From: Planktothrix sp. UBA8402
Lineage (GTDB): Bacteria > Cyanobacteriota > Cyanobacteriia > Cyanobacteriales > Microcoleaceae
Length of the DNA stretch: 8,388 bases
Assembly: GCA_003456035.1 (NCBI GenBank)
Contig: DMPJ01000220.1
Coordinates: forward strand, 2,922 to 11,309
Direction: 5' to 3'
In this document: piece by piece, positions 1-6,590 of the stretch
Layout of the letters: the number at the start of each line of letters is the position of its first letter
Position numbering within the stretch: position 1 is the first letter of the stretch
Made by a program: the position numbers and the translations under genes
Notes under the pieces: generated by a model
Told to the model about the DNA's origin: nothing
The model's database searches: none
The model's input: the letters and a program-made list of their open reading frames with translations, nothing else

Positions 1-87
1 TACTTCTGGCTGTTTCATGTCAGTATTAAAATGTTACAAACCCTACACGGATTGCTATATATTGCATTTAAACTTTATATTCGCTTC

Positions 88-105
88 GTGCGAGGACGCT
101 CGCAC
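88..105. repeat. GC-rich hairpin (7-bp perfect inverted repeat) after the last gene
   Basis: GTGCGAG (88-94) and CTCGCAC (99-105) are perfect inverted repeats around a 4-nt loop, about 60 bp past the SDR stop on the minus strand. It could slow or stabilize the 3' end of the operon transcript. No T-run follows on the minus strand, so it is not a standard intrinsic terminator. It may instead be part of a dispersed palindromic repeat. Confidence 0.5.
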
Positions 106-122
106 TACTTACCCAAAACCCA

Positions 123-150
123 TTCGTAATTCGTAATTCGTAATTCGTAA
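123..150. repeat. Heptamer tandem repeat (TTCGTAA x4), STRR-like
   Basis: Four perfect head-to-tail copies of TTCGTAA (TTACGAA on the other strand) stand 16 bp downstream of the last SDR stop, with a partial fifth unit (TTA) after them. Short tandem heptamers of this kind are typical of cyanobacterial intergenic DNA. The copy number is likely to vary between strains. Confidence 0.85.
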
Positions 151-166
151 TTACCTTAAGCATATC

Positions 167-943
167 CTAAATTGCTGTATAGCCTCCATCCACCATTAAA
201 ATTGCTCCTGTCACATAGGAAGATGCGTCTGAAGCTAAAAATATAATGGGGCCAATTAATTCTGACAATTCACCTGTGCGTCCCATAGGAATTCTAGTAT
301 AAAGTTCATTAATTTCATCGGGCGTTGAACGCAAACCTTCTGTTCCTGCCATCATATTATTCATATAACCAGGGGCAAAAACATTAACGCGAATGCCTTG
401 ATTTCCCAATTCCACAGCCATCGTTCTTGCTAGTTGATTAACACCCCCTTTAGCGGCGGCATAGGCTCCAGAACATTTGGGAACAGCGACGATACTGGCA
501 ATAGAAGAATTCATAATAATTGATCCTTTTTTACCCTGTTTAACCATTTGTTTTGCTGCCAATTGAGCACAATTAAAATAGCCTTTTAAGTCAACATTAA
601 TCACAGAATCCCATTCTAATTCATCTAATTCATTGGTGGTTTTGAGAATTTCAATCCCGGCATTACAGATCATAATATCAAGTTGACCATAATGGGCGAT
701 CGCCTGTTCAATTAAATTCAGACAATCTTGACGATTACAAACATCGGTGTAAATAGCAACAGCTTCCCCCCCTGCTTGTTGAATCAGTTTAGCGGTTTGT
801 TCGGCCTCCGTTTGATTTATATCGGCAATAATAACCTTCGCCCCGGCTTGAGCTAAACCTTGGGCGACGACTTTACCAATGCCTCTGGCGGCTCCGGTAA
901 TAATGGCAACTTTAGCTGTTAAATCGAAAAGATGATTGTTCAT
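167..943 (-). CDS. Classical SDR oxidoreductase, BacC-like, last gene of the Choi/aer operon
   Basis: This 258-residue protein is a canonical short-chain dehydrogenase: TGAARGIG (16-23) for the nucleotide, Asp41 after the second strand (favours NAD(H)), CNAG (93-96), Ser147, Tyr161 and Lys165 (YAAAK), PG (191-192) and a VDGGYTA end. NAGIEI and DGGYTA also occur in B. subtilis BacC, the dehydrogenase that oxidizes the ring alcohol of dihydroanticapsin, so a redox step at the ring oxygen of a Choi precursor is plausible. Such general motifs are shared by many SDRs, so the substrate is inference. The gene begins 33 bp after the NRPS stop and reads the same way, so it is probably co-transcribed. 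No clear Shine-Dalgarno precedes the ATG at 943; only A/T-rich sequence is there. Some aeruginosin clusters list oxidoreductases under aer names such as aerN, but I cannot assign the letter, so the symbol is left empty. It is not a copy of aerF, which lacks the triad. Confidence 0.85.
   Translation of the reverse strand: MNNHLFDLTAKVAIITGAARGIGKVVAQGLAQAGAKVIIADINQTEAEQTAKLIQQAGGEAVAIYTDVCNRQDCLNLIEQAIAHYGQLDIMICNAGIEILKTTNELDELEWDSVINVDLKGYFNCAQLAAKQMVKQGKKGSIIMNSSIASIVAVPKCSGAYAAAKGGVNQLARTMAVELGNQGIRVNVFAPGYMNNMMAGTEGLRSTPDEINELYTRIPMGRTGELSELIGPIIFLASDASSYVTGAILMVDGGYTAI
696..703. repeat. HIP1 octamer GCGATCGC
   Basis: Palindromic cyanobacterial octamer inside the 3' SDR gene, extended to GGCGATCGCC. 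Confidence 0.85.
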
Positions 944-976
944 TTTATTTTTTAAAATTAGAAATGTACGACTTGG

Positions 977-3900
977 TTAATTTTGAGATAATAAGGCTTT
1001 GACTTCTTCAGGAGACATTTTAGCAATTTCTTGAACCGTAACGGCAATTTCGTTCAGCAAATTTTCATCTCCCAGGGATTGACTCATTTCTTTTACTAAT
1101 TGGGCAATTGTCGGATGATTGAACAATTGACGCACAGAAACTTCTATTTCTAAGGTTTGCCGAATTTTACTAATTAGTTGAATTGCCTTTAAAGAATGCC
1201 CTCCTAAAATAAAGAAATCATCCTCAATCCCGACTTTTTCTACCGCTAAAATCTCTGCCCAAATTTCCGTCATTACCTCCTCAATTGCACTGCGAGGTGC
1301 GATGTAAGTTTGTGTTAATAAAACTTGATTTTGATCGGGTATTGGTAAGGATTGACGATCTACTTTTCCGTTGGGACTCAGCCCAAAAGATGCCATCGGA
1401 ACAAAAGTAGATGGTATCATATATTCGGGTAGCCATTGCCCTAAAAACTGACGTAATTCTGCAATATTAACGGTTACTCCTGGACGGGGAATAAAATAGG
1501 CACCTAGAGATTTTTCCCTAGCCGTTTCACCTTGAACTGTCGCCACTCCTTGAATAATTTGGGGATATTGATTTAAAATTGCTTCCACTTCTCCTAATTC
1601 AATTCTATAACCTCTAACTTTGACCACATCATCTATTCTGCCTAAATATTCCAGATCACCATTGGGTAAATAACGGGCTAAATCGCCTGTTTTATACAGA
1701 AAAGAATTTTCCCGAAAAGGGTTAGGAATAAATTTTTCCTGGGTCAATTCAGGATTATTAAAATAACCGCGAGCTAACCCACCCCCAGCGACATATAATT
1801 CACCAATAATACCAATTGGAACGGGTTGCAGATGGGAGTTTAAAAGATAAACTTGAACGTTGACAGCGGCTTTACCAATCGGTACATATTGAGGCCAATA
1901 ATCCGGTTGTTGATCAAACTGATAACTGGTGACTAAATCCGCTTCTGTGGGGCCATAAAAATTATAAAGGGTACAATTTTCAAGTTGCTTAAATAAGGCT
2001 ATCATGGGTGGGGTAATTTGTAGTTGTTCTCCTGCTGAAATAATTTCCCGTAGGTTAGCAAATACCTGGGGTTGTTCGCTATAGGTTTCGATTAATTGTT
2101 GTAATAAAGTCACGGGTAAAATTGCTTTATGGATAGGATTATTTGCCAATAAATGAGTTAATTTAACAATATCTAATCGGGACTCATCGGTCGCAATAAA
2201 GAGGGTTCCTCCTAAACACAAAGCTGCAAACATTTCATGGTAACTAACATCAAAATTGAAAGGAGCAAATTGCAAGAAGTTCCTTGCCGGTGACATTTTA
2301 GCCCGATGATGCTCAATCAGATTAGTTAAGGATTGATGGGGGATCATAATTCCTTTGGGAACCCCTGTAGATCCAGAACTATAAATAATATAGGCTAAAT
2401 CTGTTAACTTCATAGAAATATCAAGATTAGTCTGGGATTCTAAGCTAATTTCCGGCCATTCTTGATCGAGTAAAATAACTTGATTAATATTTTTTGGGGT
2501 TAATAAAGATTGACAATCTTTTTGAGTTAATAATAGGTTAAGTTTGGTATCCTGTAGAATATAATTGAGTCTTTCCTGGGGATAGCTGGGGTCTAAGGGA
2601 ACACAAATTCCACCAACTTTTAACACAGCTAAAATGGCGATCGCCACATTAAGAGAACGTTCTAAACCAATACCGACTAAGGTTTGGGGGGCAATACCTC
2701 TTTTTTGCAAGTAATGAGCTAATTGATTGGCCTGCTGATTTAATTCTTGATAAGTTAATTTTTGGTTCTGAAAAACGGCGGCTAAAGTATCAGGAGTCTT
2801 GATAACTTGTTGTTCAAATAATTGCTGAACACAGGCTTTTAGAGGATTTTCAGGAGTTGTTTGATTCCAGTCAACTAACAATAATTGACGTTCTGTTGGT
2901 GTTAAAATAGGTAATTCCTGAATCGTCGCCTGGGGATGATTAGCCATTCCTGCTAATAGGGTTTGAAAATGACCGATCATTCGCTCAATCACCTGATCTT
3001 CAAAACGTTCTTGAGGATAGATAATTTTGCCCGTTAATGTCTCACCTGGGGTAACAATTAAGGTTAAAGGATAATCAGCATGACCATTATCTCGCATTTC
3101 ACCTAATCGCAATCCATGAATAGACTGTTGCTGTACATCACTAAAAGGTAAGTTTTCAAAAACAACAAAACTTTCAAACACCGATTTAGGTGCGGGAATT
3201 TCGCTCCATTTTTGAATATCTACTAGGGGACTGTAGGCATAGTTATCCCGTTCTAAATGTTCTTTTTGTAACTGTTGTAACCAGGGAATTAACTTGACTT
3301 TGGGATCAATTTTAACTCGCACAGGTAAGGTATTTAAAAACATTCCTACCATTAAATCAATGCCTTTAAAACTGGGGGGACGGCCAGAAACAGTCGCTCC
3401 AAAAACCACATCTAACTCGCTACTATAATGGTGTAATAGTAATGCCCAAGCAGCTTGAATAAAGATGGAAAGGGTCAGATGATTTTCTTTAGCTAGTTGT
3501 TTAAGCGTGATCGTGATTTCCCTGGGGAGTTGAAATTTTTGATTGGTATAGGTTTTGCTCTGGGAAACTAGATTATTAACGGGTTTATCTACTGTTAAGG
3601 GAGTGGGTGAAGTAAATCCTTGAAGATTTTGTCGCCAAAAGCTTTCTGCTTGGGTTTGATCTTGCCGTTGTATCCAAGTAATATAATCTTGATAGGGACG
3701 AGGTGCGGGCAGAATTACGGGTTGATTTTTAATGATTCCAGCATAAAACTCTAAGGCCTCTTTTAAGGCGATCGCGCTTCCCCAACCATCGGCTAAAATA
3801 TGATGACCTGTCTGGATAAATTCGTATTTTTGATCTTCTAAGCGAATTAATCCAAATCGGATTAAGGGGACTTTATCTAGTTCAAAGTATTGATCCTGAT

Positions 3901-4252
3901 CTGCTTTTAAAAAATCATGAAGTTGTTTTTCCTGTTCAATGGCAGAAAGCGATCGCCAATCATAATTAACCCAGGATAAGGTAACATTTTTTCTGACAAT
4001 TTGCAGAGGTTGTTTGGATTTTTTCCAGACAAAGCAAGTCCGAAAAATGCCATGACGATCAACAACTTGCTGCCAAGCTAATTCAAAAGCTTTAGGATCA
4101 AGATTACCGGATAAGGTGATTAAAATTTGCGATAAATAAACCTTAGATTCGGAATTATATAAGGTATGAAAAAGCATCCCCAACTGCATCGGAGAAAGGG
4201 GATAGATAGACTCAATATCTTTTTTGTTAAGACTGGATTTTTGAGAAGTCAC
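977..4252 (-). CDS. aerG: One-module NRPS, domains C-A-T (AerG-like, probable Choi-incorporating module)
   Basis: The protein has 1091 residues. Condensation domain, about 12-450: YPLSPMQLGMLFH (17-29) and the active-site HHILADG (150-156), complete. Adenylation domain, about 475-970: YSSGSTGVPKG (624-634), FDVSYHEMF (667-675), YGPTE (766-770), YKTGDLARY (853-861), GRIDDVVKVRGYRIELGEVE (871-890) and NGKVDR (961-966), with the A10 Lys963. Thiolation domain, about 985-1055: FFILGGHSL, carrier Ser1020. By alignment to GrsA I read the pocket code as D-V-H-I-I-A-F-L-V-K (668, 669, 672, 711, 738, 740, 765, 773, 774, 963). There is no epimerase or thioesterase; the protein ends in a short tail (EEVKALLSQ) like those of other carrier-terminated cyanobacterial NRPSs. 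The lack of an epimerase suits the L-Choi of aeruginosins. Because the upstream module epimerizes, the C domain should be of the D-to-L type. The start is GTG at 4252 with AAGGA 7 nt upstream; the first internal Met lies inside the C domain. Confidence 0.9.
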   Translation of the reverse strand: MTSQKSSLNKKDIESIYPLSPMQLGMLFHTLYNSESKVYLSQILITLSGNLDPKAFELAWQQVVDRHGIFRTCFVWKKSKQPLQIVRKNVTLSWVNYDWRSLSAIEQEKQLHDFLKADQDQYFELDKVPLIRFGLIRLEDQKYEFIQTGHHILADGWGSAIALKEALEFYAGIIKNQPVILPAPRPYQDYITWIQRQDQTQAESFWRQNLQGFTSPTPLTVDKPVNNLVSQSKTYTNQKFQLPREITITLKQLAKENHLTLSIFIQAAWALLLHHYSSELDVVFGATVSGRPPSFKGIDLMVGMFLNTLPVRVKIDPKVKLIPWLQQLQKEHLERDNYAYSPLVDIQKWSEIPAPKSVFESFVVFENLPFSDVQQQSIHGLRLGEMRDNGHADYPLTLIVTPGETLTGKIIYPQERFEDQVIERMIGHFQTLLAGMANHPQATIQELPILTPTERQLLLVDWNQTTPENPLKACVQQLFEQQVIKTPDTLAAVFQNQKLTYQELNQQANQLAHYLQKRGIAPQTLVGIGLERSLNVAIAILAVLKVGGICVPLDPSYPQERLNYILQDTKLNLLLTQKDCQSLLTPKNINQVILLDQEWPEISLESQTNLDISMKLTDLAYIIYSSGSTGVPKGIMIPHQSLTNLIEHHRAKMSPARNFLQFAPFNFDVSYHEMFAALCLGGTLFIATDESRLDIVKLTHLLANNPIHKAILPVTLLQQLIETYSEQPQVFANLREIISAGEQLQITPPMIALFKQLENCTLYNFYGPTEADLVTSYQFDQQPDYWPQYVPIGKAAVNVQVYLLNSHLQPVPIGIIGELYVAGGGLARGYFNNPELTQEKFIPNPFRENSFLYKTGDLARYLPNGDLEYLGRIDDVVKVRGYRIELGEVEAILNQYPQIIQGVATVQGETAREKSLGAYFIPRPGVTVNIAELRQFLGQWLPEYMIPSTFVPMASFGLSPNGKVDRQSLPIPDQNQVLLTQTYIAPRSAIEEVMTEIWAEILAVEKVGIEDDFFILGGHSLKAIQLISKIRQTLEIEVSVRQLFNHPTIAQLVKEMSQSLGDENLLNEIAVTVQEIAKMSPEEVKALLSQN
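2637..2644. repeat. HIP1 octamer GCGATCGC
   Basis: Inside the aerG adenylation domain; extended to GGCGATCGCC. Confidence 0.85.
3768..3775. repeat. HIP1 octamer GCGATCGC
   Basis: Inside the aerG condensation domain, just downstream in reading order of the HHILADG codons. Confidence 0.85.
3949..3956. repeat. HIP1 octamer GCGATCGC
   Basis: Inside the aerG condensation domain, 173 bp from the previous copy. Confidence 0.85.
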
Positions 4253-4259
4253 AATTTTT

Positions 4260-4264
4260 TCCTT
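4260..4264 (-). promoter_or_regulatory. Shine-Dalgarno for the GTG start of aerG
   Basis: AAGGA on the minus strand lies 7 nt before a GTG at 4252. With no in-frame ATG before the condensation domain core, it fixes GTG as the start codon. Confidence 0.75.
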
Positions 4265-4287
4265 ATAAAAATAAATTAAATTAATTA

Positions 4288-5088
4288 CTAAAAAGCTGAA
4301 GCAGATATTCCCCCATCTACAGGAATCGTGATACCCGTCATATAACTAGCGCATTCTGAGGCTAAAAAAACCGCTAAATTAGCTAATTCTTCACTGCGAC
4401 CAATACGATTCATCGGAATACTTTTAATTATTTCCTGCCTAATCAAGTCGGGGGTAGTACCTTCTTTTTCAGCATAAACCTGGAGATATTCTCGATGTCT
4501 AGGCGTATCAATAATTCCAGGATTAATACTATTAATTAAAACACCAGAGGCGGCTGATTGTCTAGCAACGGACTTGGTAAAATTCATTAATGCGGCATTG
4601 ACTACCCCGGACTTGACTAAACGAGGTGAAGGTTCTTTACCTGAAGTACCAATAATATTGATAATTCGTCCCCATTGTTGCTGTTTCATCCTCGGTAATA
4701 CTAAGTTAGTTAAGCGAATATAACCCATTAATTTACCTTGAAAAACCGTTAACCAGTCTTCATCAGAAAGGTTTTCAATTAAATTTTCTGTAAAATTTGC
4801 TCCTTCAGAATTATTCACCAAAATGTCAATTCTACCATATTTTTTCAAGGATTCTTGAACGAGTCGCTCTGAATCTTCGGCTTGATGAACGTCGGCGGAT
4901 AAACTGAGAACTTGCTGTAAGGGATAGGCTTGAATCAGGGACTGGTAAGCCTCTTGAAGTTGTTGGGAATTGCGACCACAAATAATTAGATTACACCCTT
5001 CTTCAGCCAATTTTTCAGCAATAGTAAAACCAATACCCGCACTACTACCCGTAACTAAAGCAACTTTATTTTTTAATCCCAAATCCAT
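4288..5088 (-). CDS. aerF: Divergent SDR, BacG/AerF-like enone reductase of the Choi pathway
   Basis: This 266-residue short-chain dehydrogenase has an intact cofactor fold: TGSSAGIG (13-20), an Arg in CGRN (37-40) that favours NADPH, and NNSEG (92-96). The usual Ser-Tyr-Lys triad is missing. Gly147 sits at the Ser position, Ser160 at the Tyr position and Asn164 at the Lys position. B. subtilis BacG has the same kind of replacement (RIINI.G..KEP, then NS..NAAL). BacG reduces the conjugated double bond of dihydro-hydroxyphenylpyruvate by hydride addition to carbon, which does not need a Tyr acid acting on a carbonyl. AerF has been described as an NADPH-dependent alkenal double-bond reductase in Choi synthesis, and this fits. 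The start at 5088 is supported by AAGGA 8 nt upstream; an in-frame GTG at 5112 abuts a repeat and would add eight unconserved residues. The gap to the NRPS start is 35 bp. Confidence 0.9.
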   Translation of the reverse strand: MDLGLKNKVALVTGSSAGIGFTIAEKLAEEGCNLIICGRNSQQLQEAYQSLIQAYPLQQVLSLSADVHQAEDSERLVQESLKKYGRIDILVNNSEGANFTENLIENLSDEDWLTVFQGKLMGYIRLTNLVLPRMKQQQWGRIINIIGTSGKEPSPRLVKSGVVNAALMNFTKSVARQSAASGVLINSINPGIIDTPRHREYLQVYAEKEGTTPDLIRQEIIKSIPMNRIGRSEELANLAVFLASECASYMTGITIPVDGGISASAF

Positions 5089-5096
5089 AAAATTTA

Positions 5097-5101
5097 TCCT
5101 T
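5097..5101 (-). promoter_or_regulatory. Shine-Dalgarno for aerF
   Basis: AAGGA on the minus strand lies 8 nt before the ATG at 5088. It supports this start over the GTG at 5112. Confidence 0.7.
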
Positions 5102-5113
5102 ATTTTTAACACT

Positions 5114-5142
5114 AGGGAACAGGGAACACCGGAACAGGGAAC
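5114..5142. repeat. Imperfect heptamer repeat (AGGGAAC), STRR-like
   Basis: Two adjacent AGGGAAC units (5114-5127), one altered 8-bp unit (ACCGGAAC, 5128-5135) and a third exact AGGGAAC (5136-5142) fill much of the gap between aerE and aerF. The unit reads GTTCCCT on the minus (coding) strand. This family is common between cyanobacterial genes. It is transcribed within the operon and lies just upstream of the aerF ribosome binding site. Confidence 0.8.
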
Positions 5143-5184
5143 ATTAGGTTATGACCCTGGTTACTTGAATTTACAAGAGGTTTA

Positions 5185-5805
5185 TTAAATCAAAATCTTG
5201 ATCAAATAAATTTCTTGATTCGATAAATTATTGCCTTGATGTAAAACCTGTGATGGAGCATAATAAATTTGACCCTGATTTAAGTATTGTTCTTCATTTT
5301 CTATGGTTATTTGTAGTTCCCCATTGAGAATAAAACCTATTTCTGCCTGTTCCGATTGATGGGAAGGAATAGGACAACCCGAAGGAATTTTAATGATAGA
5401 AATTTTAAACCAAGTCCCCGTAACTGACTGACAGGGTAGATTAGTAATGGTATCTTCATCAGGGAGAAGTTTTAAGATTGATGTTGCTGAATTATCAGTG
5501 ATTCGTTTTAGGTCAAAGCCTTCAGTAATTTTAGGCTCAAGATTAGAAGCTCCATGAAGAATATTAGACTCGGCAACATAGATATGAGATAATGGTTGCA
5601 TAAGCGTTCTATTACCATTAAGATCGATCACTAAACTACCATTGAAAATCATTCCTAATTGGCTTTCTTTATGTTGATGAGGTTCCAATTGGGCGTTGGG
5701 TTCGACTGATGCAAATTGAAAAATAGTATCCTGACAGTTAAAAACTTTTAATTTTATGCCTGAACTCAGGTGAATTAATTCATAATTGGGGAAAAATTGA
5801 GACAT
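5185..5805 (-). CDS. aerE: Bicupin dihydro-hydroxyphenylpyruvate isomerase, BacB/AerE family
   Basis: This is a two-cupin protein of 206 residues. Cupin 1 contains EPHQHKESQLGM (41-52), almost the same as BacB, with likely metal ligands His43, His45, Gln49 and His84. Cupin 2 spans about 140-206 with His149, Glu155 and His189, but Ser151 stands where BacB has the second His of its HxH motif. BacB and AerE catalyse a 1,3-allylic shift that brings the ring double bond into conjugation with the pyruvyl side chain, acting on the AerD product. The ATG at 5805 is chosen because homology begins shortly after it and the distance to the first metal motif fits BacB. An upstream TTG at 5937 would add 44 residues and overlap aerD by 26 nt, but that stretch looks like AT-rich noise and has no ribosome binding site. 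No clear Shine-Dalgarno precedes the ATG either, so translation may be weak or depend on aerD. Confidence 0.9.
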   Translation of the reverse strand: MSQFFPNYELIHLSSGIKLKVFNCQDTIFQFASVEPNAQLEPHQHKESQLGMIFNGSLVIDLNGNRTLMQPLSHIYVAESNILHGASNLEPKITEGFDLKRITDNSATSILKLLPDEDTITNLPCQSVTGTWFKISIIKIPSGCPIPSHQSEQAEIGFILNGELQITIENEEQYLNQGQIYYAPSQVLHQGNNLSNQEIYLIKILI

Positions 5806-5862
5806 GATTTTTGTAATATATTTGAAAGAGTTGCTTAAGTTAAAAATGGCAAAATTTAAGTC

Positions 5863-5880
5863 TTTTTGATAAATCAAAAA
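5863..5880. repeat. AT-rich 18-bp palindrome between aerD and aerE
   Basis: TTTTTGAT (5863-5870) and ATCAAAAA (5873-5880) are perfect inverted repeats separated by 2 bp. They lie about 30 bp after the aerD stop and 57 bp before the aerE ATG. The structure could be a weak intercistronic hairpin, a processing site or a binding palindrome. The arms are AT-rich, so chance cannot be excluded. Confidence 0.45.
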
Positions 5881-5911
5881 TAGAGCAAAAACATCAATAT
5901 GCACCGAAAGC

Positions 5912-6535
5912 CTAGAATAGAGAATCCTCTTGAGCAATGCTATTTTTTTTCTTATGAAATAAAGACCAACTCATTTCTATTTCCCCGTATTGAGAAATAA
6001 ATTCTAAATCATTGTCTCGCAGGGCATTCTCATTGGTAATAGCCAAATCAGCCAATCCTTGCTTAACTTGAATTGCTGCCGCGCTGGTGGAATTAACTAA
6101 CTCAACTTTAATGTTATTTTGGTCTAAATAATCTGGCAATAAATAGGGTAGTAAAGGCAAGGGAGCAGGATGGGTGACTAGAGTACAATCATCAGAAACT
6201 AATTCTACATTTTTGCGTTTGGCTAACCCATAAACCGGGGTAGGATAAATAAAAATGAAACCTAATTGAAAACTCGGTTCCATATAAAAATCGTTAATTT
6301 TTTCATAGGCATGGGGAACTAATGCTAAGTCTATTTCTTCGTCAAGCAGGGATTGTTTTAATTCTGTAAAAGTATCAAATAAATGAATGATGACAGAAAT
6401 TTTTTCGGCTCGCCATTGGGTGACAAGATAATGTAAAGTCTGTTCACTGCTAGTATCTTTTGGCCCTAAAGTGCCAACCCTTAACGTTGTGTTATGAGTT
6501 GCAGAACAATAAAATTCCATTGAGAACTCTAGCAT
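5912..6535 (-). CDS. aerD: Prephenate decarboxylase, BacA/AerD family (first step to Choi)
   Basis: The protein has 207 residues, the usual length for BacA. It matches the BacA family along its whole length as I recall it: GTLGP..TSSE (21-31), VPHAY (73-77), FYMEP (83-87), TPVYGLA (99-105), LVNSTSAAA (146-154), TNE (167-169) and MSWSLF (188-193). The fold is that of prephenate dehydratase, but members such as BacA, AerD and SalX remove CO2 from prephenate without aromatizing the ring, giving dihydro-4-hydroxyphenylpyruvate. In aeruginosin producers this begins Choi synthesis. The ATG at 6535 is chosen over Met6 because a strong GGAGG lies 9 nt upstream. One difference from B. subtilis BacA is GPKDTSSE in place of GPEGTSSE. 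The gene lies 140 bp after the NRPS stop and 106 bp before the cupin gene. A true prephenate dehydratase is less likely because the protein is short, has no ACT domain, and sits beside BacB- and BacG-like genes. Confidence 0.93.
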   Translation of the reverse strand: MLEFSMEFYCSATHNTTLRVGTLGPKDTSSEQTLHYLVTQWRAEKISVIIHLFDTFTELKQSLLDEEIDLALVPHAYEKINDFYMEPSFQLGFIFIYPTPVYGLAKRKNVELVSDDCTLVTHPAPLPLLPYLLPDYLDQNNIKVELVNSTSAAAIQVKQGLADLAITNENALRDNDLEFISQYGEIEMSWSLFHKKKNSIAQEDSLF

Positions 6536-6544
6536 ACTTTTAAC

Positions 6545-6549
6545 CCTCC
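6545..6549 (-). promoter_or_regulatory. Strong Shine-Dalgarno for aerD
   Basis: The minus strand reads GGAGG here, 9 nt before the ATG at 6535. It is the strongest ribosome binding site in the window and settles the start at Met1 rather than Met6. Confidence 0.8.
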
Positions 6550-6590
6550 AGAGGTTTTAAGAGCGGATAAGTTAACATTACTGTGTGCTT

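Larger units (their letters stand above)
1..166. other. Non-coding region downstream of the SDR
   Basis: This region holds the heptamer repeat and the GC-rich hairpin described separately. At its far end, 16-18 on the minus strand is an ATG that opens a frame running off the window (six codons, Met-Lys-Gln-Pro-Glu-Val). It could be the start of the next gene, but no Shine-Dalgarno is visible and six codons cannot prove it. No promoter could be called with confidence. Confidence 0.4.

Noticed and set aside
1..18. Start of a further minus-strand gene
   Set aside because: Only six codons are visible and there is no Shine-Dalgarno, too little to call a gene.
5089..5112. N-terminal extension of aerF by 8 residues from a GTG
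   Set aside because: The GTG abuts the heptamer repeat and has no suitable ribosome binding site, while the ATG at 5088 has AAGGA at good spacing.
4970..5188. 72-codon open frame on the plus strand
   Set aside because: It runs antisense across the 5' end of aerF and the repeat between aerE and aerF. It has no recognisable domain and part of its sequence is translated repeat, so it is a shadow of the real gene.
5806..5937. N-terminal extension of aerE by 44 residues
   Set aside because: It would start at TTG without a Shine-Dalgarno, overlap the aerD end, and add sequence rich in Phe/Ile/Asn with no counterpart in BacB. The ATG at 5805 fits the family.
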